NCBI RefSeq assembly: GCF_025399195.1
Contig: NW_026252088.1
Location: 62,001-126,000 of the forward strand
Source: Umbelopsis ramanniana AG
Taxonomy: Eukaryota > Mucoromycota > Umbelopsidomycetes > Umbelopsidales > Umbelopsidaceae
Reading direction: 5' to 3'
DNA length: 64,000 bases
Below are positions 10,672 through 23,195 of this stretch, piece by piece. Every line of letters begins with the position of its first letter. The first letter of the stretch is position 1. The notes under the pieces are model-generated. The model did not search any database. It was not told the origin of the DNA and was given only the letters and a program-made list of their open reading frames with translations. Position numbers and translations under genes: made by a program.

Positions 10672-12303
10672 ATGCTCTACTTTCTGAATCTAACTCCTCG
10701 AACATTACTACTGATCGCCGTTCTCATTGCATTCCTTTGGGCTGCTCGTGGCTATCCCAAGTGGCGCAAGAATCGCTTGGCGGTCAAAGTGACGCCGGAA
10801 AAGCCAGCTGACGCCAGTGAAAATAGCGATACGACGAACAACCTTTCGAGTCTATTGAACCTCAAGTCCATACCAGTCCTTCCGTTAGCTGCTGTATACA
10901 TTATTCTTCGAGCAGCATGGGATCTATTTTGCTTGACAGTGTATTATTCGCTACTTGCCTGCGAAAAGCTAGGCGTCCGCTTGGACTCCGCACTGTTCCA
11001 CTTTGTCACTGTTCGGCTGCCTGTGATGATAGAAAACATAGGGCACTGGTGGACTACAACTGGCATACATATCTGTCGAAAAGCATGGCAGTATACTACA
11101 ACAAACATTATACCACGGACGATCAAAGGCATCGATCAACTGGCTTGGCGACTGTCAGTAACGTGGACGGCGCTTGGTGAATGGATCTCAGCTATATCCA
11201 TTCATCTACAGCAGGCTTTCATAACAACCAAACAAATAGCTGTGGCCACGTTCCATGCTATAGAAGCGCCAATTGTGTGGATTGCCTGGAGAATATCAAG
11301 ACTAGCTTCTTTGATCTCTAATGGAGCGATAAGAATATCCAAAGCATTATGGCAAGATATTCGCGCCGTCAGCCAGGTGGTCTCCAAAATCTTGTTATCG
11401 TTTTGGAATTCCATCGGATACCCTGTAACCGTCTTTATTGTAGACAAGGCAGAGATCATGTACAGAGCACTTTCGACGGTTGGCATCAAGATGTGGAATA
11501 TCGTAGCGACGAGGCTTGTCCTGCCGCTCTATAGACTTATTCGCCCACCAGTAGCTTGGATTTATGTCAAGATATTCAACTTTCTATTGTCGGAAGAGGT
11601 ACAAAAAGCCCTTAAGACATACTGGAAGAAAACGGTGTCTATGGTATCCTACGCAGCGAGAGATGTTGGTGTGTTGATTCAGTCTATATTCAAGGCTATC
11701 AACTGGCTGATTATGAATATGGTCATTCCATTCTATCGAACGCTTCGATATCAGCTCTTACCCAACCTTTCTGCGCTATATATTCGACTCCAAACCGCTT
11801 TCTGGAATATCCTCAGCCCTATATTATCTCTCCTGTCACCTCTATTGGCTCCTGTCATTCGGGCATGCTCAATGCTATACGACAAGTTTTTGTATCCTGC
11901 TATTTGCCAAGCATATAGTGGCATGATCAACCTAGGCATCAAAATCATCAACCGAATTAGGTTCCAGCACAATTTGTACCGTCTTTGTCAAGCACTGTAT
12001 TCCCATGCGTCTACTGCGGCGATGTTTCTCTATGAGCATTGCGCAGCAGCGTATCAAGTATGCTCAGAATTTTTCTGGCAGCATGCACCTGCCATATCGA
12101 ATGTCTTGGCTAAATTAAGTGATCAAATAATCAAAGCGGCAGTAGTGGCGTGGGCAGAGGCCCAAACGATTGGCTCGCAGATCTCAAGCAGTGTCAGTGT
12201 CCAAGCTGAGGCGGTGGCACAGTCATTAGAACGCGTTGTGGGCACATGGATTGACGCTCAAACCGACGAGTCAATAGGAGCCAGTAAACTGAAAACCCAA
12301 TAG
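10672..12303 (+). CDS. Orphan Trp-rich helical protein with N-terminal membrane segment
   Basis: Single uninterrupted ORF of 543 residues from ATG 10672. I do not recognise a family. Residues about 1-24 (MLYFLNLTPRTLLLIAVLIA...) form a hydrophobic signal-anchor, followed by a basic stretch (YPKWRKNR) and a short disordered linker. From about residue 65 to the end it is almost continuous predicted helix with Trp/Tyr, Ile/Leu and Arg/Lys spaced every 3-4 residues. Proline-punctuated units of the form IxxPxxxxIxxxA recur, for example APIVWIAWRISRLASLI, YPVTVFIVDKAEIMYRA, LPLYRLIRPPVAWIYVKIF and APVIRACSMLYDKFLYPAIC. This suggests a tandem array of amphipathic or membrane-embedded helices. The C-terminal 90 residues are Ala/Gln/Ser-rich. 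The absence of introns contrasts with most neighbours. A role on a membrane or lipid surface is inference only. Confidence 0.75.
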   Translation: MLYFLNLTPRTLLLIAVLIAFLWAARGYPKWRKNRLAVKVTPEKPADASENSDTTNNLSSLLNLKSIPVLPLAAVYIILRAAWDLFCLTVYYSLLACEKLGVRLDSALFHFVTVRLPVMIENIGHWWTTTGIHICRKAWQYTTTNIIPRTIKGIDQLAWRLSVTWTALGEWISAISIHLQQAFITTKQIAVATFHAIEAPIVWIAWRISRLASLISNGAIRISKALWQDIRAVSQVVSKILLSFWNSIGYPVTVFIVDKAEIMYRALSTVGIKMWNIVATRLVLPLYRLIRPPVAWIYVKIFNFLLSEEVQKALKTYWKKTVSMVSYAARDVGVLIQSIFKAINWLIMNMVIPFYRTLRYQLLPNLSALYIRLQTAFWNILSPILSLLSPLLAPVIRACSMLYDKFLYPAICQAYSGMINLGIKIINRIRFQHNLYRLCQALYSHASTAAMFLYEHCAAAYQVCSEFFWQHAPAISNVLAKLSDQIIKAAVVAWAEAQTIGSQISSSVSVQAEAVAQSLERVVGTWIDAQTDESIGASKLKTQ

Positions 12304-12690
12304 CACCAACGTGCATCCATCCATGTTGTAAATCTAAAAACATCAAGACCCAGTCATCGAAATGTCATCATTGTACATAAGTAATTCCTATAATATATTG
12401 TTTATAAACAAAAGAGAAAAAGGAGTATTGCGTCCACAATAAGTACAACATTCTTTCTGCGGACAAAAAGAACGTAATTCGAAAAATAAAATAAAAATAC
12501 AATTCAGAAAACTGAATGAAAAAAGAAGGTCCCATCCTAAGTAAATTTGCTCGTCGTATTTCAATGGTCCCCAGCTGTACAATGCTCAAAACGGTATGGA
12601 AAGTGTGATATCCAAACACTATAATCTAATGTATATGATAATAAGTCATGCCACGTGTGACCTGCGCGAGTGACCAAAAGTTGAGTGCGG
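12304..12690. other. Convergent 3' spacer
   Basis: About 390 bp between the stops of the orphan protein gene and the F-box/LRR gene. AT-rich, with several AATAAA-like strings on both strands (for example around 12485-12500). No gene seen. Confidence 0.5.
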
Positions 12691-14058
12691 CTATGCCCAT
12701 ATTTCGGCTTGCGGGCAAAAGTCACGAATGCTTGCTAGAAAGCGGGGTTCAATCGCATGGCAGCCAGACATGGACATCATTTCTAGATGATAAGAGCTTC
12801 GCCACTCTAGATTGCGACCAGTCACTCCTCGACATTCGTCCAGGTGTAACTGTTTCAGATTATCGCCGTGAGTTGCTATGCTCATTAAGACAGCATCAGA
12901 AATTCCAGTATTACCAGCCAAATCAAGAATTTGCAATTCTTGACAACGTTGTAATATTTTATACAGTCCGTGTTCCAAGTTGCTACGAGTAGGAGGAGAC
13001 CCTGGAAATTTGGTCCCTGAATTCATGGTATTGGAACGCTTGATAAACCTAGACTGTTTTTCTTGAAGGACGGGTAGATGCAGTTCGCGCAGTTCAGGAC
13101 AGGTGGATGCCACGGTGACCAATATAGGGTAGGAGGAAAGTAATTGTGAGCAGTTCTCAAGCCTAAGTGACTGCAGTGTAGGTGGGAACCACAAATTGGG
13201 TTCAAGATCATCCTCATTGTTCCAAAGCGTGATATCCCTGAGAATCATAGTCTTGATAGGTGCAGCTGACTTGGCCATGGCTTGTTGGAATCCTGGTGTA
13301 AAGAAATTGGATGGAACCTTGCTAGCGGTAAATGCTTCAAGTTCTCCAAGTGAGGCTATCCATTCAGCCATAGAGTCGTGAGGAAGATATAGCTTTGGTA
13401 AATCAACAATGGTCAGGTCCTTGATGGTGGAGGCTCCAATCTCATTTCGTAACATGGTTCGAAATAGGTAGTCGGAGTTCAAAGACATACGAAAGCGTTC
13501 CTTTCCAAAGTCTAAAGTAAGCTTTCGCAAGTAGGGACATTGATTGATGATAGAGAGAATGTAGATGGCAATATAAATATTTAAAGATGACACTGTAGAC
13601 TTGTTTGGTGTTGCTGGAACGCCTGCTAGGTCTTCGTTGGATGCTGAGCTATTCCGTCGAAGTGATCGAAGCATCTGTACCAGTCCTTTGGGAGAGGTAG
13701 GTCGAAAACTCATTGAGCGAACGGACGATATGGAAGCTGCAGATGATTCCAAGACGGGTTGTGGAGCTTCTTCTTCGTCTTGAAGAATCTTCATCTTTAT
13801 GACTAGTTCGGCTACATAGCTGCCAATTCGTGCTGTGGCAAAGAAATTCTCCAATGAACGAAGGTAGCACCTTCTCTTTTCGAAAAGGTGTGGAGGCACA
13901 GATATGACAAACCGATCGTAGATCTTACGAAGGGCCGCTTGTCTCCATGACTGCTGGACCATGGAAAAGGCAAGGATGTCTTTCTTCTCGTCAATGTTCT
14001 GCACAATAAGGTCGAGTAAATGGTCAGGAAGTGACCAATGTTGCTGAAGGGAGGTCAT
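12691..14058 (-). CDS. F-box / leucine-rich-repeat protein
   Basis: Intronless, 455 residues, ATG at 14058. Residues about 8-45 (WSLPDHLLDLIVQNIDEKKD, then LAFSMVQQSWRQAALRKIYD) match an F-box, so the protein probably recruits a substrate to an SCF ubiquitin ligase. The middle is polar, with a Ser-rich loop at about 100-150. The second half has leucine-rich repeats of the AMN1/FBXL type: PYLRKLTLDF, IKDLTIVDLPKLYL, LQSLRLENCSQLL, CPELRELHLPVL, LQILDLAGNTGISDAVL, LKQLHLDECRGVTGRNL and LEMMSMSGCHAIEPRFL. The substrate is unknown. The gene is unrelated in sequence to the F-box gene at the left edge apart from the F-box itself. Confidence 0.82.
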   Translation of the reverse strand: MTSLQQHWSLPDHLLDLIVQNIDEKKDILAFSMVQQSWRQAALRKIYDRFVISVPPHLFEKRRCYLRSLENFFATARIGSYVAELVIKMKILQDEEEAPQPVLESSAASISSVRSMSFRPTSPKGLVQMLRSLRRNSSASNEDLAGVPATPNKSTVSSLNIYIAIYILSIINQCPYLRKLTLDFGKERFRMSLNSDYLFRTMLRNEIGASTIKDLTIVDLPKLYLPHDSMAEWIASLGELEAFTASKVPSNFFTPGFQQAMAKSAAPIKTMILRDITLWNNEDDLEPNLWFPPTLQSLRLENCSQLLSSYPILVTVASTCPELRELHLPVLQEKQSRFIKRSNTMNSGTKFPGSPPTRSNLEHGLYKILQRCQELQILDLAGNTGISDAVLMSIATHGDNLKQLHLDECRGVTGRNLEWRSSYHLEMMSMSGCHAIEPRFLASIRDFCPQAEIWA

Positions 14059-14171
14059 TTATGTTGGGTTGAAGTAAGTGGGGGAACCACCGAGAATGAA
14101 GAAAAGGTCCCGCCAATTTATAAGAAGAAGATAAAATGTCCAATAAGGGAAGAACCCAAAGTTTCTTGGCT

Positions 14172-14495
14172 TCACTTTCTGGAAAGCTGATCAGTGCAGA
14201 CGCAAATATTTGTGCTACTTCTCGTTTTGGTGCTCAGCCGTATGCACTTATTGCCATCAGGTCCATCATTTTTTTTCCTCCTCCTCTTCGGCATTCTAGT
14301 AAAACGTTTTGTAAGTAAATATTGTGCAATAATAAAGACAACAATGATCTCTGTTGCATACCTTGAAACGAACAAAGACCTTATTTTTTCTTCTTCCATT
14401 TCGTCGGGTGTCATGCTGGCTGGCTGGGACTGGGACTTTTTGAACACGAGCTCAGCAGCGCAGCCGATACCCAAGAAGCCAGGCGTTAATGACAT
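14172..14495 (-). CDS. Small predicted membrane protein with an optional in-frame intron
   Basis: Open frame of 107 residues from ATG 14495; family not recognised. The N-terminus (MSLTPGFLGIGCAAELVFKK) is weakly hydrophobic, followed by an acidic segment (DEMEEEKIRS). One hydrophobic helix (ATEIIVVFIIAQYLL, residues 47-61) is followed by a strongly basic tail (PKRRRKKN). Positions 14361..14296 form a perfect candidate intron (GTATGC...ACTAG) of 66 nt. It has no stop and is a multiple of three, so both spliced and retained forms are open; splicing deletes residues 46-67, including the helix. It lies between the F-box/LRR start (14058, same strand) and the helicase end (14697). The antisense frame over the same bases is also open and is taken as a shadow. 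Confidence 0.45.
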   Translation of the reverse strand: MSLTPGFLGIGCAAELVFKKSQSQPASMTPDEMEEEKIRSLFVSRYATEIIVVFIIAQYLLTKRFTRMPKRRRKKNDGPDGNKCIRLSTKTRSSTNICVCTDQLSRK

Positions 14496-14696
14496 TGAAA
14501 AGTCATGTCTTGACTGATTGGTTAATCTAAATTATGACAAGTTTTGCTTCATTGCTCAGCATTTTGACCTGCCAATCAACATTTTTTATTATGACCTCAT
14601 TATAAAATATTAAGTGCTCTCTCCTTTACTCGCACAGACTGTACGACCCACTTGGTTTTTTTTTTTATGCCGCGCGTGGAGTCAAAATGGGATATA

Positions 14697-17647
<2,951 letters not shown>

Positions 17648-17898
17648 GGCAATGTACAAGGTAGAATGATACCTGCCAGCTTTTTTTTGTGACGGCCAAT
17701 TTTTTTTCTTTTGGCCAGCGCAGACAGTCTTTCCTGTGTGCCTGATTGTGAAAGCCCTAGACGGCAAATTCAATCTTTGGTTCAAGAGCTAGATGAATTG
17801 ATAAGCTACATGACCATTGTCACAGATAACATACTTTGATGCAGATAGAACCTTTGCTAGGCAGCTATATTCATTCATGGCTTTCGAGCTCTCATTGA

Positions 17899-18258
17899 TT
17901 AACCACTTTGCTGGTTTCCATGGTTTGCAAAATCTGCAAATAATACAATTATCTATTTGTCGTCGAAAATACAGTATTATAGAGCGTACGGCTAAACTGT
18001 ATAAGAGATGGTTCACTCGAAAGGAAATAGAGTATGCTAAACGAATAGAGACACAAGTTGTGGTTTCTTACGTTGTGAGTGCTGCATCTCCTTGATAATA
18101 TTTTCGTTTATCCGTTTTCTATATTTTTCCGTAGCACGAAAAGGCAATTGGCCTAATGAAGCCTTAGACATGCTAGCGATGAGAGATAACGCAGAATGAA
18201 CGAAACGCTGGTTATAGGCTAATCCTACGTATACTTGTACGGCAATCTTGCTCAACAT
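17899..18258 (-). CDS. Small protein with mitochondrial-type N-terminus, unknown function
   Basis: Two exons, 18258..18072 and 17933..17899, join in frame to 73 residues. The ATG is at 18258; the open frame just before it uses only a TTG. The N-terminus (MLSKIAVQVYVGLAYNQRFV) is hydrophobic and basic without acidic residues, like a mitochondrial presequence. It is followed by a basic helix (FRATEKYRKRINENIIKEM) and a short polar tail. Splice signals are GTAAGA and TTTGCAG with a 138-bp intron. I recognise no family. It could be a small mitochondrial inner-membrane or assembly factor, but that is inference from composition only. Confidence 0.4.
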
Positions 18259-19342
18259 CTTCGGCAAGCTCTAGAGTAGTCCATATCGTACCAATCCACT
18301 AGCAGACACTAATAGCTTCTCAATGTAGATGATGGCAGTTGATATTGTTACGACTTTGATTATTATGTAGGCCATAAAATGCTATTCTAGATATTTTTTT
18401 CGGCTATAGGACAAGTTGGCGGTATGCCTTTCTCACGGCTACTTTCCAAAAATTGATTGCGGGGGAGATCTTATAGCCATATTAATATTTGGTACGTAAA
18501 TATTTGAAAAAGTTTGTTTCTCACAGAATTGTTATCATAAAAATGCTGTCGCTTAAGGCTGAGATAGATTAAGGTACACTTGAGTAGTGGGTCTGCACCT
18601 GTAACCTTGGACGATCAGGAGGGGCGTGAGCGATTTTACTGGGATTGAATTTGAGAGGTAATTGAGCCATTATGAGTCTTTTTTGAGGGGTTTGGGTGTA
18701 GCACTTGGCTGGCTGCTGTGAACCGCGCGGGTTTAATTACGGTACAGGTTTGGAATGCATGATGTTAAGCATGGATTGAAATACCCACCACCTTATTTAC
18801 CATGTGCTATAAGCCAATTTTTCAACACAAATCAAATTACAGAGTGCTAGGCTGAGCGATAATTTTGCTCATCTGCGTGTAACACTTGCCCATATCGAGT
18901 TGCATTGCACACGTTCTGGACAGTCGGTGGGCTTTGTGTAGAAGTGCCATATTATCGCTGTCTGCTTGTATATATTATTGAAGCAAATGGACTGAATTCA
19001 TCAATAATCATATTTTGGTTGGAGTGAGTGGAGTCACATGAGTCGACAGTGTGCCGGAGGGGAGGGCAAGCCCAAAGTCGGCGGTTTCCGGGCGTGTATT
19101 TGGCTTTGGCCAGACTCTCTTGTCAAGCATGCCCGTGACTGTGGTAGCCAAAAAGAGGGAGTTGAGAAAAAGACGGAAATAGATATTGCTTTTTTTTCAT
19201 TTCCTGTCTCTCCTCTCACTTTTTTACTTTTCTTCTTCCTTCAAATCAAATCAAAACTTTTTTCACAAGTCAATGAAAACTTGGATTGTTGACATTCCAA
19301 TAAACCATTGCTTCTTGCATTGATCTCCTCCCCTTCCTCACC
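18259..19342. other. Intergenic region, no gene seen
   Basis: About 1.1 kb between divergent small genes. It has AT-rich and GC-richer patches and a T/C-rich leader just before the next ATG (19190-19340). Short open frames overlap on both strands and none resembles a protein family. Confidence 0.5.
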
Positions 19343-19936
19343 ATGTTCTCATCCCGCAAGTCTCTAATTGGAAGGCCGCAACCACAGCCTACTTCTCCAC
19401 TCACACCTGCTGCCGCATCGCCAAGGCAAGTCGCCACTCGAGCATACAGCCTTGCGTGCAAAAAACTTGACAGAGATGAGCGAAAGAGCAAACAAAATTA
19501 CACCTTGAGAGAGCGATTACTTCTCTACCGTACCATGAGCCATGCCGATGAAGTGTTACAGAAGCGAACCAGACGAACCATTCGAAGAGTCATGGACGCC
19601 GAAGAAGACGAAGAAGCTTTTGGTCTTCAAACGCCTAGTCAGCCAACCGGATTGCTTGGTACACCTGCCAAATTGATTTGGTCCAGCATTGATGACGAAG
19701 GTGTTGATCCGGATCAAAAACTTTCCGAAGAACGTCTCCATGAAACGCCCGTCGTGCCGTATCGTCAGCCCATTAGAAAGCCCATTGAACGTATTAGAGT
19801 TCCTCGCCCTCCTCCACAGGAAATTTCCTTCAAAGAGGAAGTTGTCCCCATGTCTCATAGGATTCCCCGCGATTGCAATCAAGTCAATCGTAACACTCTT
19901 GCGACGCAATCAAAGCCTGCTGTATTAGCGCAGTAA
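19343..19936 (+). CDS. Hypothetical disordered basic protein
   Basis: Intronless, 197 residues, ATG 19343 after a long pyrimidine-rich leader (TCCTCACCATG). No family recognised. The N-terminus is Pro/Ser/Ala-rich (RPQPQPTSPLTPAAASPRQV). Residues about 35-80 form a basic helix (KKLDRDERKSKQNYTLRERL, then LLYRTMSHADEVLQKRTRRT), then an acidic patch (DAEEDEEAF). The C-terminal half is Pro-rich with the basic motif RKPIERIRVPRPPPQEI. The codon pattern and defined helix support a real gene although the function is open. It is convergent with the TM9SF gene at 20250. Confidence 0.65.
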   Translation: MFSSRKSLIGRPQPQPTSPLTPAAASPRQVATRAYSLACKKLDRDERKSKQNYTLRERLLLYRTMSHADEVLQKRTRRTIRRVMDAEEDEEAFGLQTPSQPTGLLGTPAKLIWSSIDDEGVDPDQKLSEERLHETPVVPYRQPIRKPIERIRVPRPPPQEISFKEEVVPMSHRIPRDCNQVNRNTLATQSKPAVLAQ

Positions 19937-20249
19937 TTGTTCTTAACATCCAACCTCCATTTTTTGCACGCCGATCAAATCAAATCCTTCCTCACTCACT
20001 CTTACATTCACATTTTGCACCCTTTTATCATTACTCTGCTTTGTATCATAGTGTTTCGTTTAATGAATCAATATATTTGCACACATCTCACACACAGACA
20101 GTGGAAGCAAGTATTATGCCATAATTTCTCTATAATGATTGTCAGCTTGTGTGGGAGACGTGGATATGATTGGTTGAAACCTAAGCTAATTTCCCACGGC
20201 GGATCCGAGGGTCTTTTTCGTTCTGCACGTGTTGATGACTGAAGTTGTT
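19937..20249. other. Convergent 3' spacer
   Basis: 313 bp between two convergent stops. T-rich 3' flank of the disordered protein gene, with no coding signal of its own. Confidence 0.45.
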
Positions 20250-22870
20250 TCAATCCACCTGTGAAATGTTTACTTTAGTGCATAGTTCAACGATGAGCGG
20301 GGGGTCCGCGCCTCAAATGACTTTTACCTTGATGGCAGAGTATATCTTTCTTAAGAAGTAGAACGTAGCAAAGAATCCAATGCTTCCAACGCACAACGAG
20401 TAGATGCCGCACATCAATAAACTATATACAAAGTACACCAGAGCTGGTACAAATCCTGTCACCTCCAGACGGCTGAAGTAATAGAACACGGAATAGCTAA
20501 GATAACAAAAGAGTGAGACCTTTTTTTGACCTCATGATCGAAGTGACATCGGCCAAAAGGTACTCACATGAAGATATAGATTCCGGATGCAGCTGATACG
20601 AGAAATGCTCGCCAGTACCACCGATAATCCTGTGGGATGGGGGGCAAATAAGCATTATGAAAAAATCGTCATTTGATCAGTCTCAATTTACCTCAGCCTG
20701 AAGTTGCAAATACACCACAACAATAGAGATCTCGGCTGCGGTGGCTACTAGAATTAAAAACACAATAGCCAAGAATCCAACAATAAAGTATGTATATTGA
20801 TTGGACCAGATGCCTTTGAAAATAAAGAACAGTTCCACGAATACCACTGCAAAGGGCATCATTCCGCCAGTGAGAATGCTAGAGATAATTGGTCCGTGTT
20901 AATACGCTATCCAAAGCGATGCACTCACAGCTTCCGCTCGAATTCCATCAATTCTTTTCCTTTCCCGCATTGTGACTTACCTGACATTGGGAGATAGATA
21001 CCAAATCTGCTCCGGTATTTGTCGTGGGATTTGATGAATGCGTACAGGGTGCTCTATAGGCTTTTGTCGAGAGGCAACAGACGAACCTATAAATACCAAC
21101 GGTAATGCAATGAAGAGGTAGATAGCAAACAAGGCAAAGAAGGTGCCAAATGGAATGGCAGACGATGAATGCTTGGCCCATACAAAGCAATTGAGAATAA
21201 ACATGAGCGAAAACATGGCTGCAGGAAGCAGGGTCGCTGTCACCAATGCATTTCTTCTCCATGATGATCCTTGCAGCATAATATAGAGGCGAGTGCTGGC
21301 ATAGCCCGAAAACAAGCCTCCAAACGCATAAAAGAACAAGGCATTGGACATGGTTCCACCACGGTAGGATGGGTTCAAGACACCAAATGACGATAAGGCA
21401 AGCGACATGGTCATCATCACTAGACACTGAATTCCGGATCCAATAACAGGTGCAAGTAGATTGGCATGTTTTGGTGCACGGAAGACATCGCCATGGACTA
21501 ATTTCCAGCCTGTAGAGTCTTCTTCCGCTCCCTATTTGGTGGCACGTTAGATACACCCAGTCGTTGACGGTCACTACAAAGCCTGCATTACCTCGATGTC
21601 CTCTTCGTTGTACATTGAAATATCGCGGTTAAGGGTGCGCATAATAATGACGGCTACCATGGAGGTGATGAAAATAAGGATGATGAAAGAGTTGATGATG
21701 GCAAACCAATGGATTTGGGGGTCGGATGTAGTCATATACATATCCCATCGGTGCGTCCATTTAATTTCTTCAGTCTGAAGGGGAAAGTAGCATTCGTCAA
21801 TACACAAGCGCTTTTATCCCATGAATTATTATTTTTTTTTAAAGAAAAAAGGGCATAATCCAAACCTCCTGCCAAGTCACAGCATATGTATATCTAACGA
21901 TAACATCGCTCTCTCCAATTTCTTGCATGGGATGATCCACATCAACAGGACAGTCCGTACCATCATATCTAAAAACATTTCGCGTGTCAGTCCTCGCCTT
22001 TGCCTCCTCAGCAGATCGGTTTTTGTAACGCAGTGCTAACTTACGACTCTGGGTACACTTCAAATCCAACAATGTACTGTTCATCAGGCTTCTTTTCGTT
22101 CTTTTCGTACAAGAACACGAGAGTAAAGTGGTTGTGAATATATGTCTTTCCATCCTAATAAGATTTATCACTAGATAAGGAGCTTGTTCATGAGGTGGTG
22201 AAATGGGGTAGACTTCCAAGCGCTTTACCTTGACACGACCTAATGGGAAACCAGCAACATACATCTTTCGACCACCTTCAGAAATTTCAGTTTTTGCCGT
22301 AGCTCCAGGCAAATTATCCACAATCCTACAACCGTCCGAAAAAGGTACGTTCAGCGGCCATGCGCAACTAACCCGTAAGGCGTATGTCCAACTTACCATT
22401 CAACACTATATTCCTCTTCAATAAGCTGTTTCGCGTTGCTTGCCTGAGCACCGGATAGAGCTTTCGTACAAAGTTGTTGACACCCGATATCTTGCTTCAT
22501 TTGGAGCTGTCATGGTTTTTATGAATATCTACGATGTTGTGGAATGGCTGGTAACAATACCTTAGTGGCACGAACTAACCTGAAAATCGCTGCTGACGAA
22601 GCGGTCGCCTCGTAGAATCTCGCCAAGATTGAGCCATGTTCTCTTGACAGGTCCTTTAGGCTGACAGACGAAATCGAGCTCACTGTATGCGTACGGTAAC
22701 TGAGCATTCTTTGAAAAGATCTTGTTAACATCAAGCTGAACCTGCTGCCCAAACTTGTAGGAAACAGCGGTGAATCCAGGAATGTAAAACGCGGACACGG
22801 ATTGCACTGTTGCAAGTAGTATTAAGGCTATTGCTGCCCATACTGTCTGGTACTTGCTTGCGTGCATCAT
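20250..22870 (-). CDS. Transmembrane 9 superfamily (EMP70/TM9SF) protein
   Basis: Nonaspanin family: endosome/Golgi membrane proteins with a large luminal N-terminal domain and nine membrane spans, linked to membrane-protein sorting, copper handling and adhesion in other eukaryotes. ATG 22870 opens a cleavable signal peptide (IALILLATVQSVSAFYIPGF). Exon 1 is 22870..22580; the next exon continues LQMKQDIGCQQLCTK. The luminal block includes IVDNLPGATAKTE and FPLGRVK. Membrane exons at 20280-21810 contain INSFIILIFITSMVAVIIM, GWKLVHGDVFRAPKHANLLA and PYRGGTMSNALFFYAFGGLF. The last intron joins ATCAAG to GTGGATTGA, giving the ending KIYSAIKVD. This matches the family's C-terminal K-x-D Golgi-retrieval type signal and fixes the stop at 20250. 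Reading through the intron would end KVKVI instead. Internal exon limits are approximate. Confidence 0.93.
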
Positions 22871-23195
22871 TTCAAGCAAAGTAAAAAGCCGACGGTTTTC
22901 TGCCAAGTCTCGTTTGTCCTGAAATGGACAAATGCGGTGATGCGATCCAACGTCTTTAAACTCAGAGCTTTGACAGTCTTATGAGGCTTCACTTGTCCTG
23001 GCCTGCTCTCCGTTGCACTTACCAAACCTACAATGTGAAAGCTTTGTAACTTCCATGTACAAAATATATCAAAGAATTTTTAGTCCGAGACAAAGAAGGT
23101 GTGATTGTTCATGTATCCGTTGATTGTTGTTCGATGAATGATGATTAAATGGTCAGATATTATTTATTCATAAATGTACATGGAAAGGTTTTAAA
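22871..23195. other. Spacer between TM9SF 5' end and SPRY-RING 3' end
   Basis: 325 bp holding the 5' leader and promoter of the TM9SF gene and the 3' flank of the SPRY-RING gene, both on the minus strand. A palindrome-like GGACAAATG/CATTTGTCC arrangement is not evident, and no ORF of interest is present. Confidence 0.4.

Noticed and set aside
14194-14517. Plus-strand ORF opposite the small membrane protein
   Set aside because: Hydrophobic only because it mirrors the other strand; its start overlaps the helicase 3' flank and nothing supports it.
20313-20330. Unspliced end of the TM9SF gene at 20313
   Set aside because: Removing the last intron gives the family-typical C-terminus KIYSAIKVD; the unspliced version does not.
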